Shown here piece by piece: positions 35,553 through 44,764 of a stretch of DNA of 64,000 nucleotides (position 1 is its first letter; each line of letters opens with the position of its first letter). This DNA is from Haloarcula sp. CBA1127 (GTDB taxonomy: Archaea; Halobacteriota; Halobacteria; Halobacteriales; Haloarculaceae), in NCBI RefSeq assembly GCF_001485575.1, contig NZ_BCNB01000006.1:124001-188000 (forward strand), in the 5' to 3' direction. The notes under the pieces were generated by a model that did no database searches, was not told where the DNA came from, and was given only the letters and a program-made list of their open reading frames with translations. The position numbers were made by a program, and so were the translations under genes.

Positions 35553-36371
35553 TCAGTTGAAGAGGCCGAACACACCGCCTGAGTCCTCGTCGTCGTCGAC
35601 ATCGGAGTGGTCCTCGGTGTCGTCGAGGAACCACTCGTCATCAAGTATCGTCTCGATATCCGCTTCGGGGCTCTCGCCACGGAAGAACACACCCTCCAGC
35701 GCCTCGGTCAGCCGCTGGTAGGCGTCGGCAGCCGTGCTTTCGGGGGCATTGAGCACGAGCGGTTCCTCGGTCGTTGCCTGCGGGTCGTCCGGGATGACCG
35801 CAAGCAGCGGGAACTCCATCTGTTCGGCGATGGCTGCGACGTCAGTGTGGCGGGTCGCGCGGTTGATAATCGAACCGAGGACGGTCCCGTCGATTCGGTT
35901 CGCTAGCTGGGCCGTTTTGACCGTATCGCCCACCGCAACGTCGTCGGGGGTCGTGACGAGGACGATGCCGTCAGCCAGTCCCAGCGGCACGGCGACTTCG
36001 TGGCTCAGCCCGGCCCCGGTGTCGATCAACACCACGTCGTAGGCATTTCGGAGCGTCTTGATGACTTTCCTGAGCTTTGCGGGGTCAGCGTCCGCGAACG
36101 CCTCCAGTGACTGTTCACCAGGAATCACCGTGAGTCCACCCGGCGCATCAGTCAAGGCCTCACTCACGGCAGCCTCGCCGGCCAGAATTTCGTGGAGGCT
36201 CTTGTCGGGCTCTACGGAGAGCATCGAGCCGAGATTCGCCATCCCCAGATCTGCGTCGACGACGGCGACATCGTAGCCCATCTCCTGAAGCACAGCCCCG
36301 AGATTTACCGCGGTCGTCGTTTTTCCGACGCCGCCCTTGCCGCCCGCAATCGTACACACATACCCCGCCAT
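35553..36371 (-). CDS. minD: MinD/ParA-family ATPase
   Basis: A 272-residue ATPase, MAGYVCTIAGGKGGVGKTTT. The deviant Walker A (GGKGGVGKTT), switch I (DADLGMANLGSML) and Walker B (VVLIDTGAG) match MinD-type proteins. The C-terminal tail is very acidic (DDTEDHSDVDDDEDSGG) and ends VFGLFN, possibly an amphipathic tip, since bacterial MinD binds membrane by its C-terminus. Haloarchaeal MinD homologues (e.g. MinD4) position motility and chemotaxis arrays. A TATA box (CATATAAATG, plus strand 36402-36412) lies ~34 nt upstream of the ATG at 36371. Confidence 0.92.
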   Translation of the reverse strand: MAGYVCTIAGGKGGVGKTTTAVNLGAVLQEMGYDVAVVDADLGMANLGSMLSVEPDKSLHEILAGEAAVSEALTDAPGGLTVIPGEQSLEAFADADPAKLRKVIKTLRNAYDVVLIDTGAGLSHEVAVPLGLADGIVLVTTPDDVAVGDTVKTAQLANRIDGTVLGSIINRATRHTDVAAIAEQMEFPLLAVIPDDPQATTEEPLVLNAPESTAADAYQRLTEALEGVFFRGESPEADIETILDDEWFLDDTEDHSDVDDDEDSGGVFGLFN

Positions 36372-36720
36372 AGTCTGATTGCTTGGGTACAATACAGGCA
36401 GTCATATAAATGCGACTGTCAGTTGTCGAACCGCTACGGGACAGACCGGTCGGTTCCACAGCCAATCAAATCATCAGAAGGTCGCGTCTGCCGTATCGGC
36501 CGTCCCACTTCGACGCTCAGTTGTGGTGAAACACTTCGCTTCGCTCCCTTCCTCCACGGCTCCCGTCGGTCGCCGTTCCGGCACGAGGACCGCTCACTCC
36601 GTTCGCGCCCCTCGCTGCTCGCGGGTCGTTCCTCCCCGCTCGCCCGTCCTGCGATTCTCGCTTTGCTCGAATCGCACGGCTGTCAACAGGTTCTTACGCC
36701 ACCTTGGCCAACATAGAGTA
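36372..36720. other. 349-bp intergenic region with repetitive palindromic tract
   Basis: Between the divergent minD and prf1 genes. 36400-36415 is the minD promoter. 36517-36690 is a pyrimidine-rich, low-complexity haloarchaeal intergenic tract (CTTCGCTTCGCTCCC..., CTCGCTGCTCGCGGG...) with a perfect 8-bp inverted repeat TGCGATTC/GAATCGCA (36650-36657 and 36669-36676, 11-nt loop). Such tracts are dispersed in Haloarcula intergenic regions. No gene is supported. An upstream in-frame ATG at 36379 would fuse this to prf1 and is rejected. Confidence 0.55.
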
Positions 36721-37977
36721 ATGAGCGAGCAGCAGGAACAGGAACAATCTGACAAGCAGAAATACGAGTTCCGGAAGGTCATCGAGGAACTCAAAGGGTA
36801 TCAGGGTTCGGGCACCCAACTCGTCTCTATCTACATCCCCGAGGACAAGCTGATCAGCGACGTCGTCGCTCACGTCACCCAGGAACACTCCGAGGCTTCG
36901 AACATCAAGTCGAAGGACACCCGAACGGCGGTGCAAGACGCACTCACCTCGATCAAGGACCGACTCCGATACTACGACGTGCGGCCACCCGACAACGGAC
37001 TGGTCGTGTTCTCGGGCGCGTTCGACACCGGCGGCGGCCGGACCGACATGGTGACGAAGGTCCTCGAATCTCCACCGGACCCCATCGAGTCGTTCCGCTA
37101 TCACTGTGATTCGGAGTTCCTCACCGAGCCGCTGGAGCACATGCTGGCCGACAAGGGACTGTTCGGCCTCATCGTGCTCGACCGACGCGAGGCAAACGTC
37201 GGCTGGCTGAAGGGCAAACGCGTCGAGCCTGTCAAGTCCGCCTCCTCGCTAGTGCCGGGTAAGCAGCGGAAAGGTGGCCAGTCCGCCCAGCGTTTCGCCC
37301 GCCTCCGACTGGAAGCCATCGACAACTTCTATCAGGAGGTCGCCGGCATGGCCAACGACCTGTTCGTCGCCGACCGCCACGAAATAGACGGGATCCTCGT
37401 TGGCGGCCCCTCACCGACGAAAGACGAGTTCCTCGACGGCGATTATCTCCACCACGAGCTACAGGACATGGTGCTCGGGAAGTTCGACGTGGCCTACACC
37501 GACGAGTCTGGGCTGTACGACCTCGTTGACGCGGCCGACGATGTGCTGGCCGAACACGAGATGCTCCGGGACAAGGAGCTCATGGAGGACTTCTTCAAGC
37601 AGCTCCACAACGGGGACAAGGCCACCTACGGCTTCGACCAGACGCGCCAGAACCTCAACATGGGCGCGGTCGAACAGCTGCTTATCTCCGAGGACCTCCG
37701 GAAAGACGTGGTCGCCTACACCTGCGAGAACGGCCACGACGAGTACGAACTCATCAACAGCAACGCCGGGACCGACGACCACGAGTGCTCCCGCTGTGGG
37801 GCCACCGTCGAAGCTGAGGACGGCGAGCGCGAAGACGCCATCGACCACCTGATGGAACTGGCCGACCAGCGCGGCACCGAGACGGTATTCATCTCGACTG
37901 ACTTCGAAAAGGGCGAACAGCTGCTGACCGCTTTCGGCGGCGTCGCCGGCCTGCTGCGCTACTCGACGGGCGTCTAA
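36721..37977 (+). CDS. prf1: Peptide chain release factor aRF1
   Basis: A 418-residue omnipotent class I release factor, MSEQQEQEQSDKQKYEFRKV. Residues 61-64 NIKS read the stop codon; 185-187 GGQ (in KQRKGGQSAQRF) triggers peptide release. The C-terminal domain carries a zinc-ribbon-like pair (YTCENGHDEYEL and HECSRCGATVE) and ends in the aRF1 C-terminal helices. Start chosen at the first Met of the family-type N-terminus rather than the long upstream extension. Confidence 0.96.
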   Translation: MSEQQEQEQSDKQKYEFRKVIEELKGYQGSGTQLVSIYIPEDKLISDVVAHVTQEHSEASNIKSKDTRTAVQDALTSIKDRLRYYDVRPPDNGLVVFSGAFDTGGGRTDMVTKVLESPPDPIESFRYHCDSEFLTEPLEHMLADKGLFGLIVLDRREANVGWLKGKRVEPVKSASSLVPGKQRKGGQSAQRFARLRLEAIDNFYQEVAGMANDLFVADRHEIDGILVGGPSPTKDEFLDGDYLHHELQDMVLGKFDVAYTDESGLYDLVDAADDVLAEHEMLRDKELMEDFFKQLHNGDKATYGFDQTRQNLNMGAVEQLLISEDLRKDVVAYTCENGHDEYELINSNAGTDDHECSRCGATVEAEDGEREDAIDHLMELADQRGTETVFISTDFEKGEQLLTAFGGVAGLLRYSTGV

Positions 37978-38095
37978 CGCCCAGTCGTTCTCTCCTCTCT
38001 GTACGTCTTTGACGGTGGCTCTCACCACGGACTCCGCCGAACCGCACTACGTCAGCGCCGTCTATCGCAGTTCGGGAAGCGGTTGCCCTGTCCGC

Positions 38096-38488
38096 TCATA
38101 GCAACTGTTCGAGTTGCCGGCGACGACGCCCGAGGTCGACATGAGCCGCTTCCCCGTAGCTGGCGTCGAGGCGGTCCAGTGCCAGCAGCGGGTCAACGCC
38201 CTCGCGCTCGACTCGCTCCAGCAACGCGGTGATCTCCTCGCGGTGCATCGCGAGCGAATCGAGCAGTCCGACCAGCAACAGTAGCGGGACCGCCGCTCCA
38301 TCGTCATCGGGAATCGCATCGTCGAGATCTGTGAAATCAGGCACAGCAGCGGGCGGCTCCGTCTCCGGGTGAAGCGCCAGACAGGACCGGCAGACGCTGG
38401 CACCCGGTGCGTCTCCGGGGAGAAGTTGCTGGAGATCAGACGGGACTGGGAACGAAACGAGGTCGCCACCGCAGTCGGGACAGGACAT
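38096..38488 (-). CDS. Haloarchaeal zinc-binding protein (DUF6276-like)
   Basis: A 130-residue protein, MSCPDCGGDLVSFPVPSDLQ. Two cysteine pairs, CPDC (residue 3) and CRSC (~33), make an N-terminal zinc ribbon. The C-terminal part is helical (LLLVGLLDSLAMHREEITAL) with an acidic centre and ends in a basic/Leu segment (RRRRQLEQLL). I recall it as DUF6276, found beside atpD in haloarchaea. The ATG at 38488 is chosen over 38494. It is convergent with prf1 and downstream of atpD in the same direction. Confidence 0.78.
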   Translation of the reverse strand: MSCPDCGGDLVSFPVPSDLQQLLPGDAPGASVCRSCLALHPETEPPAAVPDFTDLDDAIPDDDGAAVPLLLLVGLLDSLAMHREEITALLERVEREGVDPLLALDRLDASYGEAAHVDLGRRRRQLEQLL

Positions 38489-38544
38489 ACACAAGTACGA
38501 ACCTGAAAGCGCAAAAACGATACCGATCAGGACGGACTCCCTGT

Positions 38545-39237
38545 TCAGTCGTCAGCAGTGACTGCTTCGGGCTCTTCTTGTGCTTCCTCTTCGGCCGCGA
38601 GCGCGTCCTCTTCTTCTTCCTTCTTGGCTTTGATCTTCTTCATGCGGAAGATCTCCTCGCGCTCCTGCTCTTCGAGTTTCTGCTCAATGTACTCCTGGTT
38701 GTCGTAGAGGTCGGGCAGGAGCTTGAATTCGAGGGCGTTGACGCGGCGTTTCGTTGTCTCGATCTCTTCGAGCATCTTCTTCATCGCCGTCTCAACTTCG
38801 GCGGCGAGGATGATGTTTTCGAGCAGTTCCTCGTAGGCCTCGGCAGCCTCGTCGATGCGAGCCGAGGTCCCCATGACGCCGTAGCCGCGTTCGTCCAGTG
38901 ACTTTCGAACCTTGCTGGACTCGATTTGCGGGACAACGACGCCCATGATGTTCTTGGACTGGGTCGTCAGTTCGGGGTGTTCTTTCAGTGCTGCGGCGGC
39001 TCCGCGGACGGCCACGTCGCCTTCCATCGCCCGGGCCATATTGATCGCGCGCTGGGCCCGTTCGTAGGAACCGTCGAGGTCTTCACGGACGTCCTGCGCC
39101 TGGTCCAGTATGTCCATGAACTCCATGATGAGGCCGTCACGCTTCTTCTCCAGCGTGTCGTGCCCACGCTCGGACAGCTCGATGCGGTCCTCGATCTGCA
39201 TCAGATTCTTGCGCGTGGGTTTGACGTCCTTAGCCAT
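38545..39237 (-). CDS. atpD: A-type ATP synthase subunit D
   Basis: A 230-residue central-stalk subunit, [20 protein letters not shown]. Two long helices (residues ~5-80 and ~110-200) form the coiled-coil rotor shaft, with the conserved [19 protein letters not shown] and [20 protein letters not shown] segments. The charged C-terminus ([21 protein letters not shown]) is a haloarchaeal extension. It rotates inside the A3B3 head. Separated from atpB by bop. A possible promoter box (AAATAACT, minus strand ~39280) and a perfect inverted repeat (CGGCGC/GCGCCG, 39284-39297) precede it, so it may be transcribed independently of bop. Confidence 0.95.
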   Translation of the reverse strand: MAKDVKPTRKNLMQIEDRIELSERGHDTLEKKRDGLIMEFMDILDQAQDVREDLDGSYERAQRAINMARAMEGDVAVRGAAAALKEHPELTTQSKNIMGVVVPQIESSKVRKSLDERGYGVMGTSARIDEAAEAYEELLENIILAAEVETAMKKMLEEIETTKRRVNALEFKLLPDLYDNQEYIEQKLEEQEREEIFRMKKIKAKKEEEEDALAAEEEAQEEPEAVTADD

Positions 39238-39317
39238 TACGGGTCCTTTTTCGACGTAGGCAGTTAACGGTTTCCAGTTATTTCGGCGCGAGCGCCGCCG
39301 CTTCCGGACTGACACCC

Positions 39318-39323
39318 AAAAAA
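39318..39323 (-). terminator. T6 tract after bop
   Basis: On the minus strand a run of six T (plus-strand A at 39318-39323) lies about 23 nt after the bop stop codon at 39346. Archaeal intrinsic terminators often are simple T-tracts. It may end part of the bop transcript, leaving read-through to atpD. No strong hairpin precedes it. Confidence 0.4.
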
Positions 39324-39345
39324 CGAAGTCGGCGAACAGCAGCGA

Positions 39346-40098
39346 TTAGTCGTCTGCAGGCGTTGCGCCAGTTCCGGTCGTGTCGGCCGCGCCGTCGAGC
39401 ACGCCGTGGCTCCGGAGCAGGATGATACCGAACCCGACCTTCGCGACGAGGTCGATGACCATGAAGCCGGCCGTCTCGATTCCGATACCGACAAGGCCGA
39501 GTCCTTCACTGCCGACGAGCCACCAGACCGGGTAGACCAGCCACACGACCGTCACGAGGTTGCGTAGCGTCTTGAAGGTGCTACGCGTGTCACTGGGCAG
39601 GTCTGCGACCCGACCGGACAGCGAGGCAAACAGGAAGTACAGCAGGACCAGCAGGAAGGCGGTGCTGATACCCCACCAGACCAGCCGTTCCGCGCCAGCC
39701 GACAGCACGCCGCTCCCTGCGCTCAGCGTCGCGACCACACCGGTACCGATCATCAGCACGTCGAGGCTGACGAGCGAGTAAATGGTGTTGCGGTCTGCAC
39801 CTGCGAGCAGTCCGAGGTCATACAGGAGCAACGGCGTCGTGAACAGCCAGTCGGTGTATCGCGCCCAGTAGATGGGGTGTTGTTCGCCGCCGAACTCGAT
39901 GAACGTCAGGCCGAAGCCAAGCGCCATTGCGAGGTAATTCACGAACGCGATTGCCGTGATCAGTATTGTCGCGATGTAGAACTTCTGACGCCGGCTGTCG
40001 GTTTCACCCCAGCCGCGCGCGATGAAGTATAGCATGCCGAGGAACATGCCCGCTGTACCTAACCACAGCCATATTGCTTCACTCCCTGGTTCTGGCAT
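39346..40098 (-). CDS. bop: Cruxrhodopsin (bacteriorhodopsin-type light-driven proton pump)
   Basis: A 250-residue seven-helix retinal protein, [20 protein letters not shown], nearly identical to Haloarcula cruxrhodopsin / HmBRI as I remember it. Pumping residues: R80, Y81, D83 (proton acceptor, BR Asp85) in [11 protein letters not shown]94 (internal donor, BR Asp96) in LLLYD; E198 and E208 (release pair); D216 and the retinal Lys K220 in [11 protein letters not shown]. Both acceptor and donor are Asp, so this is an outward proton pump, not a sensory rhodopsin or halorhodopsin. It lies between atpB (94 bp upstream) and atpD (108 bp downstream), all leftward. Retinal-forming genes (brp/blh) are not in this window. 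Confidence 0.97.
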   Translation of the reverse strand: MPEPGSEAIWLWLGTAGMFLGMLYFIARGWGETDSRRQKFYIATILITAIAFVNYLAMALGFGLTFIEFGGEQHPIYWARYTDWLFTTPLLLYDLGLLAGADRNTIYSLVSLDVLMIGTGVVATLSAGSGVLSAGAERLVWWGISTAFLLVLLYFLFASLSGRVADLPSDTRSTFKTLRNLVTVVWLVYPVWWLVGSEGLGLVGIGIETAGFMVIDLVAKVGFGIILLRSHGVLDGAADTTGTGATPADD

Positions 40099-40125
40099 AG
40101 TGCATTCTAGTGTACGAGGGCAACG

Positions 40126-40135
40126 CTAAACAGTC
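40126..40135 (-). promoter_or_regulatory. Candidate TATA box of bop
   Basis: On the minus strand CTGTTTAGCG at 40126-40135 lies about 31 nt before the bop ATG (40098). Archaeal TATA boxes sit ~26 nt before the transcription start, so the leader would be only a few nucleotides, as in the Halobacterium bop gene. Weak by sequence alone; chosen for its spacing to the inverted repeat upstream. Confidence 0.45.
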
Positions 40136-40137
40136 GC

Positions 40138-40157
40138 ATACCCAAAATATAGGGTAT
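40138..40157 (-). promoter_or_regulatory. Inverted repeat resembling the Bat-responsive UAS, upstream of bop
   Basis: ATACCC (40138-40143) and GGGTAT (40152-40157) flank an 8-nt A/T spacer. On the minus strand it contains ACCCTATATTTTGGG, which fits the ACC...TTnGG frame of the upstream activator sequence of the Halobacterium bop promoter as I recall it (ACC and TT-n-GG matches plus some internal ones). Its centre is ~50 nt before the bop ATG, about the spacing of the Halobacterium element. It may instead be read as a TATA box inside an operator. Confidence 0.55.
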
Positions 40158-40192
40158 AGATTGAGGGGTGCCGGAGAAAGTAAGCCGTCGCG

Positions 40193-41605
40193 TCAGGCCT
40201 CGACGGTTTCGGCGGTCTCGTCCTCGCGGTAGTGCTCCTCGATGAGGTCCTCGTCGATGCGGTTCAGCGCATCTTTCGGAAGCATCGAGAGCAGGTCCCA
40301 GCCGAGTTCAAGCGTCTCGTCGATGCTGCGGGCCGTGTCGGTCCCCTGGTCGACGAACTCCTCCTCGAAGCGGTCGGCGAAGTCCAGATACTTGTTGTCC
40401 AGTTCCGACAGCGCCTCGCGGCCGACGATGTTCACGAGGTCGCGCAGGTCCTCACCTTCCGCGTACGCGGCGAAGATCTGGTCTTTCACGTCGGCATGGT
40501 CAGCGCGGGTGAGTCCCTCGCCGATACCGTCGTCCATCAGCCGCGACAGGCTTGGCAGGACATTGATCGGCGGCTGGATGCCCTGACTGTTGAGGTCGCG
40601 GTCGATGTAGATCTGGCCTTCGGTAATGTAGCCGGTCAGATCCGGAATCGGGTGCGTGTCGTCGTCGCCCGGCATCGTCAGGATCGGGAGCTGGGTCACG
40701 GAGCCCTCGCGGCCCTCGATCCGACCGGCACGCTCGTAGAGCTGTGCCAGGTCAGTGTACATGTATCCGGGGTAGCCACGCCGGCCCGGGACCTCCTCAC
40801 GCGCGGCACCGATCTCACGCAGTGCCTCACAGTAGTTGGTCATGTCCGTCAGAATGACCAGCACGTGATAGTCCTTCTCGAAGGCGAGGTACTCGGCGGT
40901 GGTCAGCGCCAGCCGCGGCGTAATCGTCCGCTCGACGGCCGGGTCATCCGCGAGGTTCATGAAGACGACGGAGCGTTCCAGCGCGCCGGTGCGCTCGAAG
41001 TCGTCCATGAACTCGTTTGCCTCTTCGGCTGTGATACCCATCGCACCGAAGATGACTGCGAACTCCGAGCCCTCGTCGTCTTCACCGTCCTCCTCTTCCG
41101 GCACCGTCGCCTGTCGCGCAATCTGGAGCGCCAGGTCGTTGTGTGGCAGGCCGGAGGCGGAGAAGATCGGCAGCTTCTGGCCGCGGACGAGTGTGTTCAT
41201 GCCGTCGATAGCCGAGACGCCTGTCTGGATGAACTCCTCAGGGTACTCCCGGGAGAACGGGTTGATTGCCTCACCGACGATGTCACGGCGTTCGTCAGGG
41301 ACGATCTCCGGGCCGCCGTCGATCGGCTGGCCGGTCCCGTCCATGACCCGCCCGAGGAGGTCCTCGGTAACGGGCATCTTCATCGTCTCGCCGAGGAAGC
41401 GAACCGAGGCATCGCGGTCGATACCTTCGGTCCCCTCGAACACCTGAATGGCGACGTAGTCGCTCGCGGATTCGAGCACCTGGCCACGGCGGGTCTCGCC
41501 GTCGCTGAGCTCGATTTCGACGATGTCGTCGTAGCCGACCGGTTCGTCGGTCTCGACGAACACCAGCGGTCCGCTGATCTCCGTGATTGTCTGATACTCT
41601 TTCAT
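40193..41605 (-). CDS. atpB: A-type ATP synthase subunit B
   Basis: A 470-residue non-catalytic subunit of the A1 head, [20 protein letters not shown]. It has the N-terminal beta barrel and the alpha/beta nucleotide fold but no P-loop, as expected for B. Typical segments are [27 protein letters not shown] (in parts), [13 protein letters not shown], and [17 protein letters not shown]. It alternates with subunit A in the A3B3 hexamer. Starts three bases after the atpA stop region (2-bp gap). Confidence 0.97.
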   Translation of the reverse strand: MKEYQTITEISGPLVFVETDEPVGYDDIVEIELSDGETRRGQVLESASDYVAIQVFEGTEGIDRDASVRFLGETMKMPVTEDLLGRVMDGTGQPIDGGPEIVPDERRDIVGEAINPFSREYPEEFIQTGVSAIDGMNTLVRGQKLPIFSASGLPHNDLALQIARQATVPEEEDGEDDEGSEFAVIFGAMGITAEEANEFMDDFERTGALERSVVFMNLADDPAVERTITPRLALTTAEYLAFEKDYHVLVILTDMTNYCEALREIGAAREEVPGRRGYPGYMYTDLAQLYERAGRIEGREGSVTQLPILTMPGDDDTHPIPDLTGYITEGQIYIDRDLNSQGIQPPINVLPSLSRLMDDGIGEGLTRADHADVKDQIFAAYAEGEDLRDLVNIVGREALSELDNKYLDFADRFEEEFVDQGTDTARSIDETLELGWDLLSMLPKDALNRIDEDLIEEHYREDETAETVEA

Positions 41606-41607
41606 TG

Positions 41608-43368
41608 TTAGTACAGCTCCCGCAGTTGAGACTCGATGTCGTCTTCGAGGTCGTCGATGTACTCGTTGTAGTCTTCCTGCACGCCGATACGGTTGAGCCG
41701 CGGCGCGGCGTCGATGTCGGTGATCTCCTCGACGGGGACACCGGCATCCAGCGCCTCGAAGGCCGCATCGTTGTACGTCTTGGCGGCGTCCATGATGCGG
41801 TAGGTCTTCTCGGGCTCACAGAACGTGTCCACGTCGTGGAAGGCGTTCTGCTGGAGCCACGCCTCGCGCAGGTAGCGGGCGATCTCGAGCGTCAGCTGCT
41901 GGTCTTCCGGCAGCGCGTCCTTCCCGACGAGCTGGACAATCTCCTGCAGTTCCGCTTCCTCGTCCAGCGTGTCGATAGCCCACTGGCGCGTCTCCGGCCA
42001 GTCGGCTCGGACGTTGTCCTCGAACCACGGGTCGAGCTGGTCGCGATACAGCGAGTACGACTCGTTCCAGTTGATAGAGGGGAAGTGCCGGCGTTCGGCC
42101 AGGTCCGCGTCAAGCGCCCAGAACGTCTTGACGATACGCAGCGTGTTCTGGGTGACCGGCTCGGAGAAGTCCCCGCCCGGCGGTGAGACGGCCCCGATAA
42201 CTGAGACGGAGCCCTCGGTGCCGTTGATGTTCTCGAAGTACCCGGCGCGTTCGTAGAACTCGCTCAGGCGAGCGGAGAGGTACGCGGGGTACCCCTCCTC
42301 ACCCGGCATCTCTTCGAGTCGGGACGAAATCTCACGCATGGCCTCGGCCCACCGGGAGGTGGAGTCGGCCATCAGCGCCACGTCGTACCCCATGTCGCGG
42401 AAGTACTCCGCGATGGTAATCCCCGTGTACACGCAGGATTCGCGTGCCGCGACGGGCATATTCGACGTGTTGGCGATGAGGCAGGTCCGGTCCATCAGCG
42501 CGTTGCCGGTGGTCGGGTCCTCGAGTTCCGGGAAGTCCTCAATGACCTCAGTCATCTCGTTGCCACGCTCGCCACAGCCGACGTAGACGACGATGTCTGC
42601 GTCGGCCCACTTGGCGAGCTGGTGCTGGGTGACCGTCTTCCCGGAGCCGAAGGGCCCGGGAATGGCGGCCGTCCCGCCTTTCGCAATCGGGAACAGGCCG
42701 TCAAGCACACGCTGGCCGGAGATGAGCGGTTCCGTCGGCGTCTCTTTCTCGACGGTCGGCCGCTGCTGGCGCACCGGCCACTCTTGGTGCATCTGGATCT
42801 CTTCGCCGTTGTCCAGTTCGACGACGGTCTCTTCGACGTTGAAGTTGCCCGATTCGATGGCGACGACCTCGCCACCCTCGGAGTCGGGCGGGACCATCAC
42901 CTTGTGGTCGATACTCGGCGTTTCGGGGACGGTGCCGACGATATCGCCGGCCTCGACCTCGTCGCCTTCCTCGACTTCAGGGGTGAACTCCCAGGTCTTC
43001 TCCAGGTCGATGCCCGGCGCGTCGACACCGCGGTCGAGGAACGCCGACCCCATCTTCTCTTCGAGCACGTCGAGCGGGCGCTGGACACCATCGTAGATGG
43101 CGTCGAGCATACCCGGCCCGAGGTCCACGGAGAGCGGCGAGCCCGTCCCTTCGACGGGTTCGCCGGGGGAGACACCGGAGGTCTCCTCGTACACCTGAAT
43201 CGTGGTGATGTTTCCTTCGATCTCGATGACCTCGCCCATCAGCCCTTCCGAGCCGACGTAAACGACGTCGTTCATCCGGGCGTCGAGGTCCCGAGCCGTT
43301 ACGACCGGTCCCGAGACGCTTTCGATAATGCCGTCCTCGCGGACGTCTGTGTCTGTTGCTTGACTCAT
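41608..43368 (-). CDS. atpA: A-type ATP synthase catalytic subunit A
   Basis: A 586-residue catalytic subunit, [20 protein letters not shown]. The P-loop is [11 protein letters not shown] near residue 237, preceded by the non-homologous insert typical of A/V-type A subunits (~110-200). Catalytic Glu is in [11 protein letters not shown] near 262, and [18 protein letters not shown] near 335 is family-specific. No intein is present (some archaeal atpA genes carry one at the P-loop). It is separated from atpF and atpB by only 2 bp each, so the genes are one operon. Confidence 0.97.
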
Positions 43369-43370
43369 GG

Positions 43371-43694
43371 TTAGTCCTCGTCCATCAGGTCGATACCGAT
43401 GGCTCGCTTGATCTGTTCACGCAGTCCGCCGCTCCCAGTGCCGCCGCCGAGCGTGACCATCACTGGCTCGACACTCGTCTCCGCGTCCTGTCTGACACCG
43501 CGTGAGAGATGCGACAGGTCGTCGTCGTGCATCACGACGATACCGACGTCGTCGTCGTTGAGCATCTCCTCGACGGCGTCGTCGAGCTGCTCGTCTTTCT
43601 CGTCGGAAGGCACGTCCGCGAACTTGCGGACGCCAGCTAGCCGAAAGCCCGTCGTGAACTCCGGGCTTCCGATGACAGCGATCTCCTGGCTCAT
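43371..43694 (-). CDS. atpF: A-type ATP synthase subunit F
   Basis: A 107-residue Rossmann-like central-stalk subunit, [35 protein letters not shown], then [16 protein letters not shown] and [11 protein letters not shown] match subunit F, which together with D forms the rotor axle and couples nucleotide turnover to rotation. It overlaps atpC by 4 bp (ATGA), indicating translational coupling. Confidence 0.94.
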
Positions 43695-44764
43695 AGTATC
43701 ACCAGCTCCTGTTCGATTTCGTCGGGGCCGAGGCCGGCCTCGCGACCGCGGGCGATGGCCCGGATGTTGTCGACCTCGCGTTCCTTGGCGAGGACATAGG
43801 ACAGCACCGGACAGACCGACAGCGGGTAGCGGTTCGAGAGCCGGTCGGCGTATTCGAGCAGTGCCGCGTCCAGCGCCCGCTCGAAGTCGATGAGGTTGTC
43901 GGCTTCTTCAAGCGCCGACAGCGCCTGGTCGAGGTCGTCGCCGTATTTGCTCTCGCGGACGGCGCTGACCAGCTGGTCGAGGTTCGTCGACAGCTGTGCG
44001 ACCTCCTGTGCGTCGAACAGCTGTCCGCCCTCGATGAAGTACTCCGAGGGGTCGATGTCCGCGCCACTTCGGGCCAGCCGGAGCGCGTTCCGGAGGTTTC
44101 GGAAGTCGACTTCCGTCTCCAAGAACTCCACGTACAGCCCGGTCGGACTGTCTATCTCTGGATTGTCCGGAAGCCCCGACAGCAGCGTTTCGTAGAACGC
44201 GCGGTCGAGCGCGTTCTCCAGCGGCACGAGAACGCCGCTTTCCTCGTATACGTCGAACGCTTCGGCCAGCGTGTCACCGAAGATGGTGTCGTCAAGCTGC
44301 TCGACGACCTCCTCGATAGAGCCGGCGTTCAGCAGGTCCTCGATACGTCGGTCGCTGAACTCGCCGGCCCGGATGAGGTCGTCCTCGACCTCGGTCCGCT
44401 CCGCGTCCGAGTAGAGCCCACGGATGACCGTTTTGACGTTCCACACATCGAATTTCCGCAGGTAACGGGCAATATAGTCGTACAGCGCGCCCTCAGACCA
44501 GCGAAGCAGGTCGTCGAAGTGTTTCGCGAGGTTGCGGTTCAGCGCGTACTCGACGAGGTCGACGCCGTCGTACCGGGAGCCGAGCGCGTTCATTTCGGTC
44601 TCGTACTCCGTTTCCTCCATGAAGCGGGCGATTTCGCCCGTCCCCATGCGGACCAGCTTCCGGTAGTCGTCATCGTCGAACAGGGATGCGCTGCGGGCAC
44701 GAACCCGTGCGATGACGTACTCGTAGTTGCTTCCCTGGCCGCTCGTTCCCGTTCGCGAACTCAT
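43691..44764 (-). CDS. atpC: A-type ATP synthase subunit C
   Basis: A 357-residue helical funnel subunit that connects the D/F axle to the membrane proteolipid ring. Family segments are YEYVIARVRARSASLFDDDDYRKLVRMG near the start, TEYETEMNALGSRYDGVDLVE, NVKTVIRGLYSD and, near the end, SYVLAKEREVDNIRAIARGREAGL. It overlaps atpE by 4 bp at its start and atpF by 4 bp at its end, in one operon. Confidence 0.95.
   Translation of the reverse strand: MSSRTGTSGQGSNYEYVIARVRARSASLFDDDDYRKLVRMGTGEIARFMEETEYETEMNALGSRYDGVDLVEYALNRNLAKHFDDLLRWSEGALYDYIARYLRKFDVWNVKTVIRGLYSDAERTEVEDDLIRAGEFSDRRIEDLLNAGSIEEVVEQLDDTIFGDTLAEAFDVYEESGVLVPLENALDRAFYETLLSGLPDNPEIDSPTGLYVEFLETEVDFRNLRNALRLARSGADIDPSEYFIEGGQLFDAQEVAQLSTNLDQLVSAVRESKYGDDLDQALSALEEADNLIDFERALDAALLEYADRLSNRYPLSVCPVLSYVLAKEREVDNIRAIARGREAGLGPDEIEQELVIL

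Noticed and set aside
36379-36720. 114-residue N-terminal extension of aRF1
   Set aside because: It lies in the repetitive intergenic tract and is basic and Ser/Arg-rich. aRF1 proteins begin close to the chosen start.
39346-40098. Possibility that the retinal protein is a sensory or chloride-pumping rhodopsin
   Set aside because: Asp is present at both the proton acceptor and donor positions, and no transducer gene is adjacent. Halorhodopsin would have Thr/Ser at the acceptor, and sensory rhodopsins lack the donor Asp.
40232-41611. 459-residue rightward frame inside atpB
   Set aside because: Antisense shadow of atpB; GC-rich haloarchaeal genes open long opposite frames, and it shows no domain.
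42622-43374. 250-residue rightward frame opposite atpA
   Set aside because: Shadow of atpA; no start signal and no recognisable domain.
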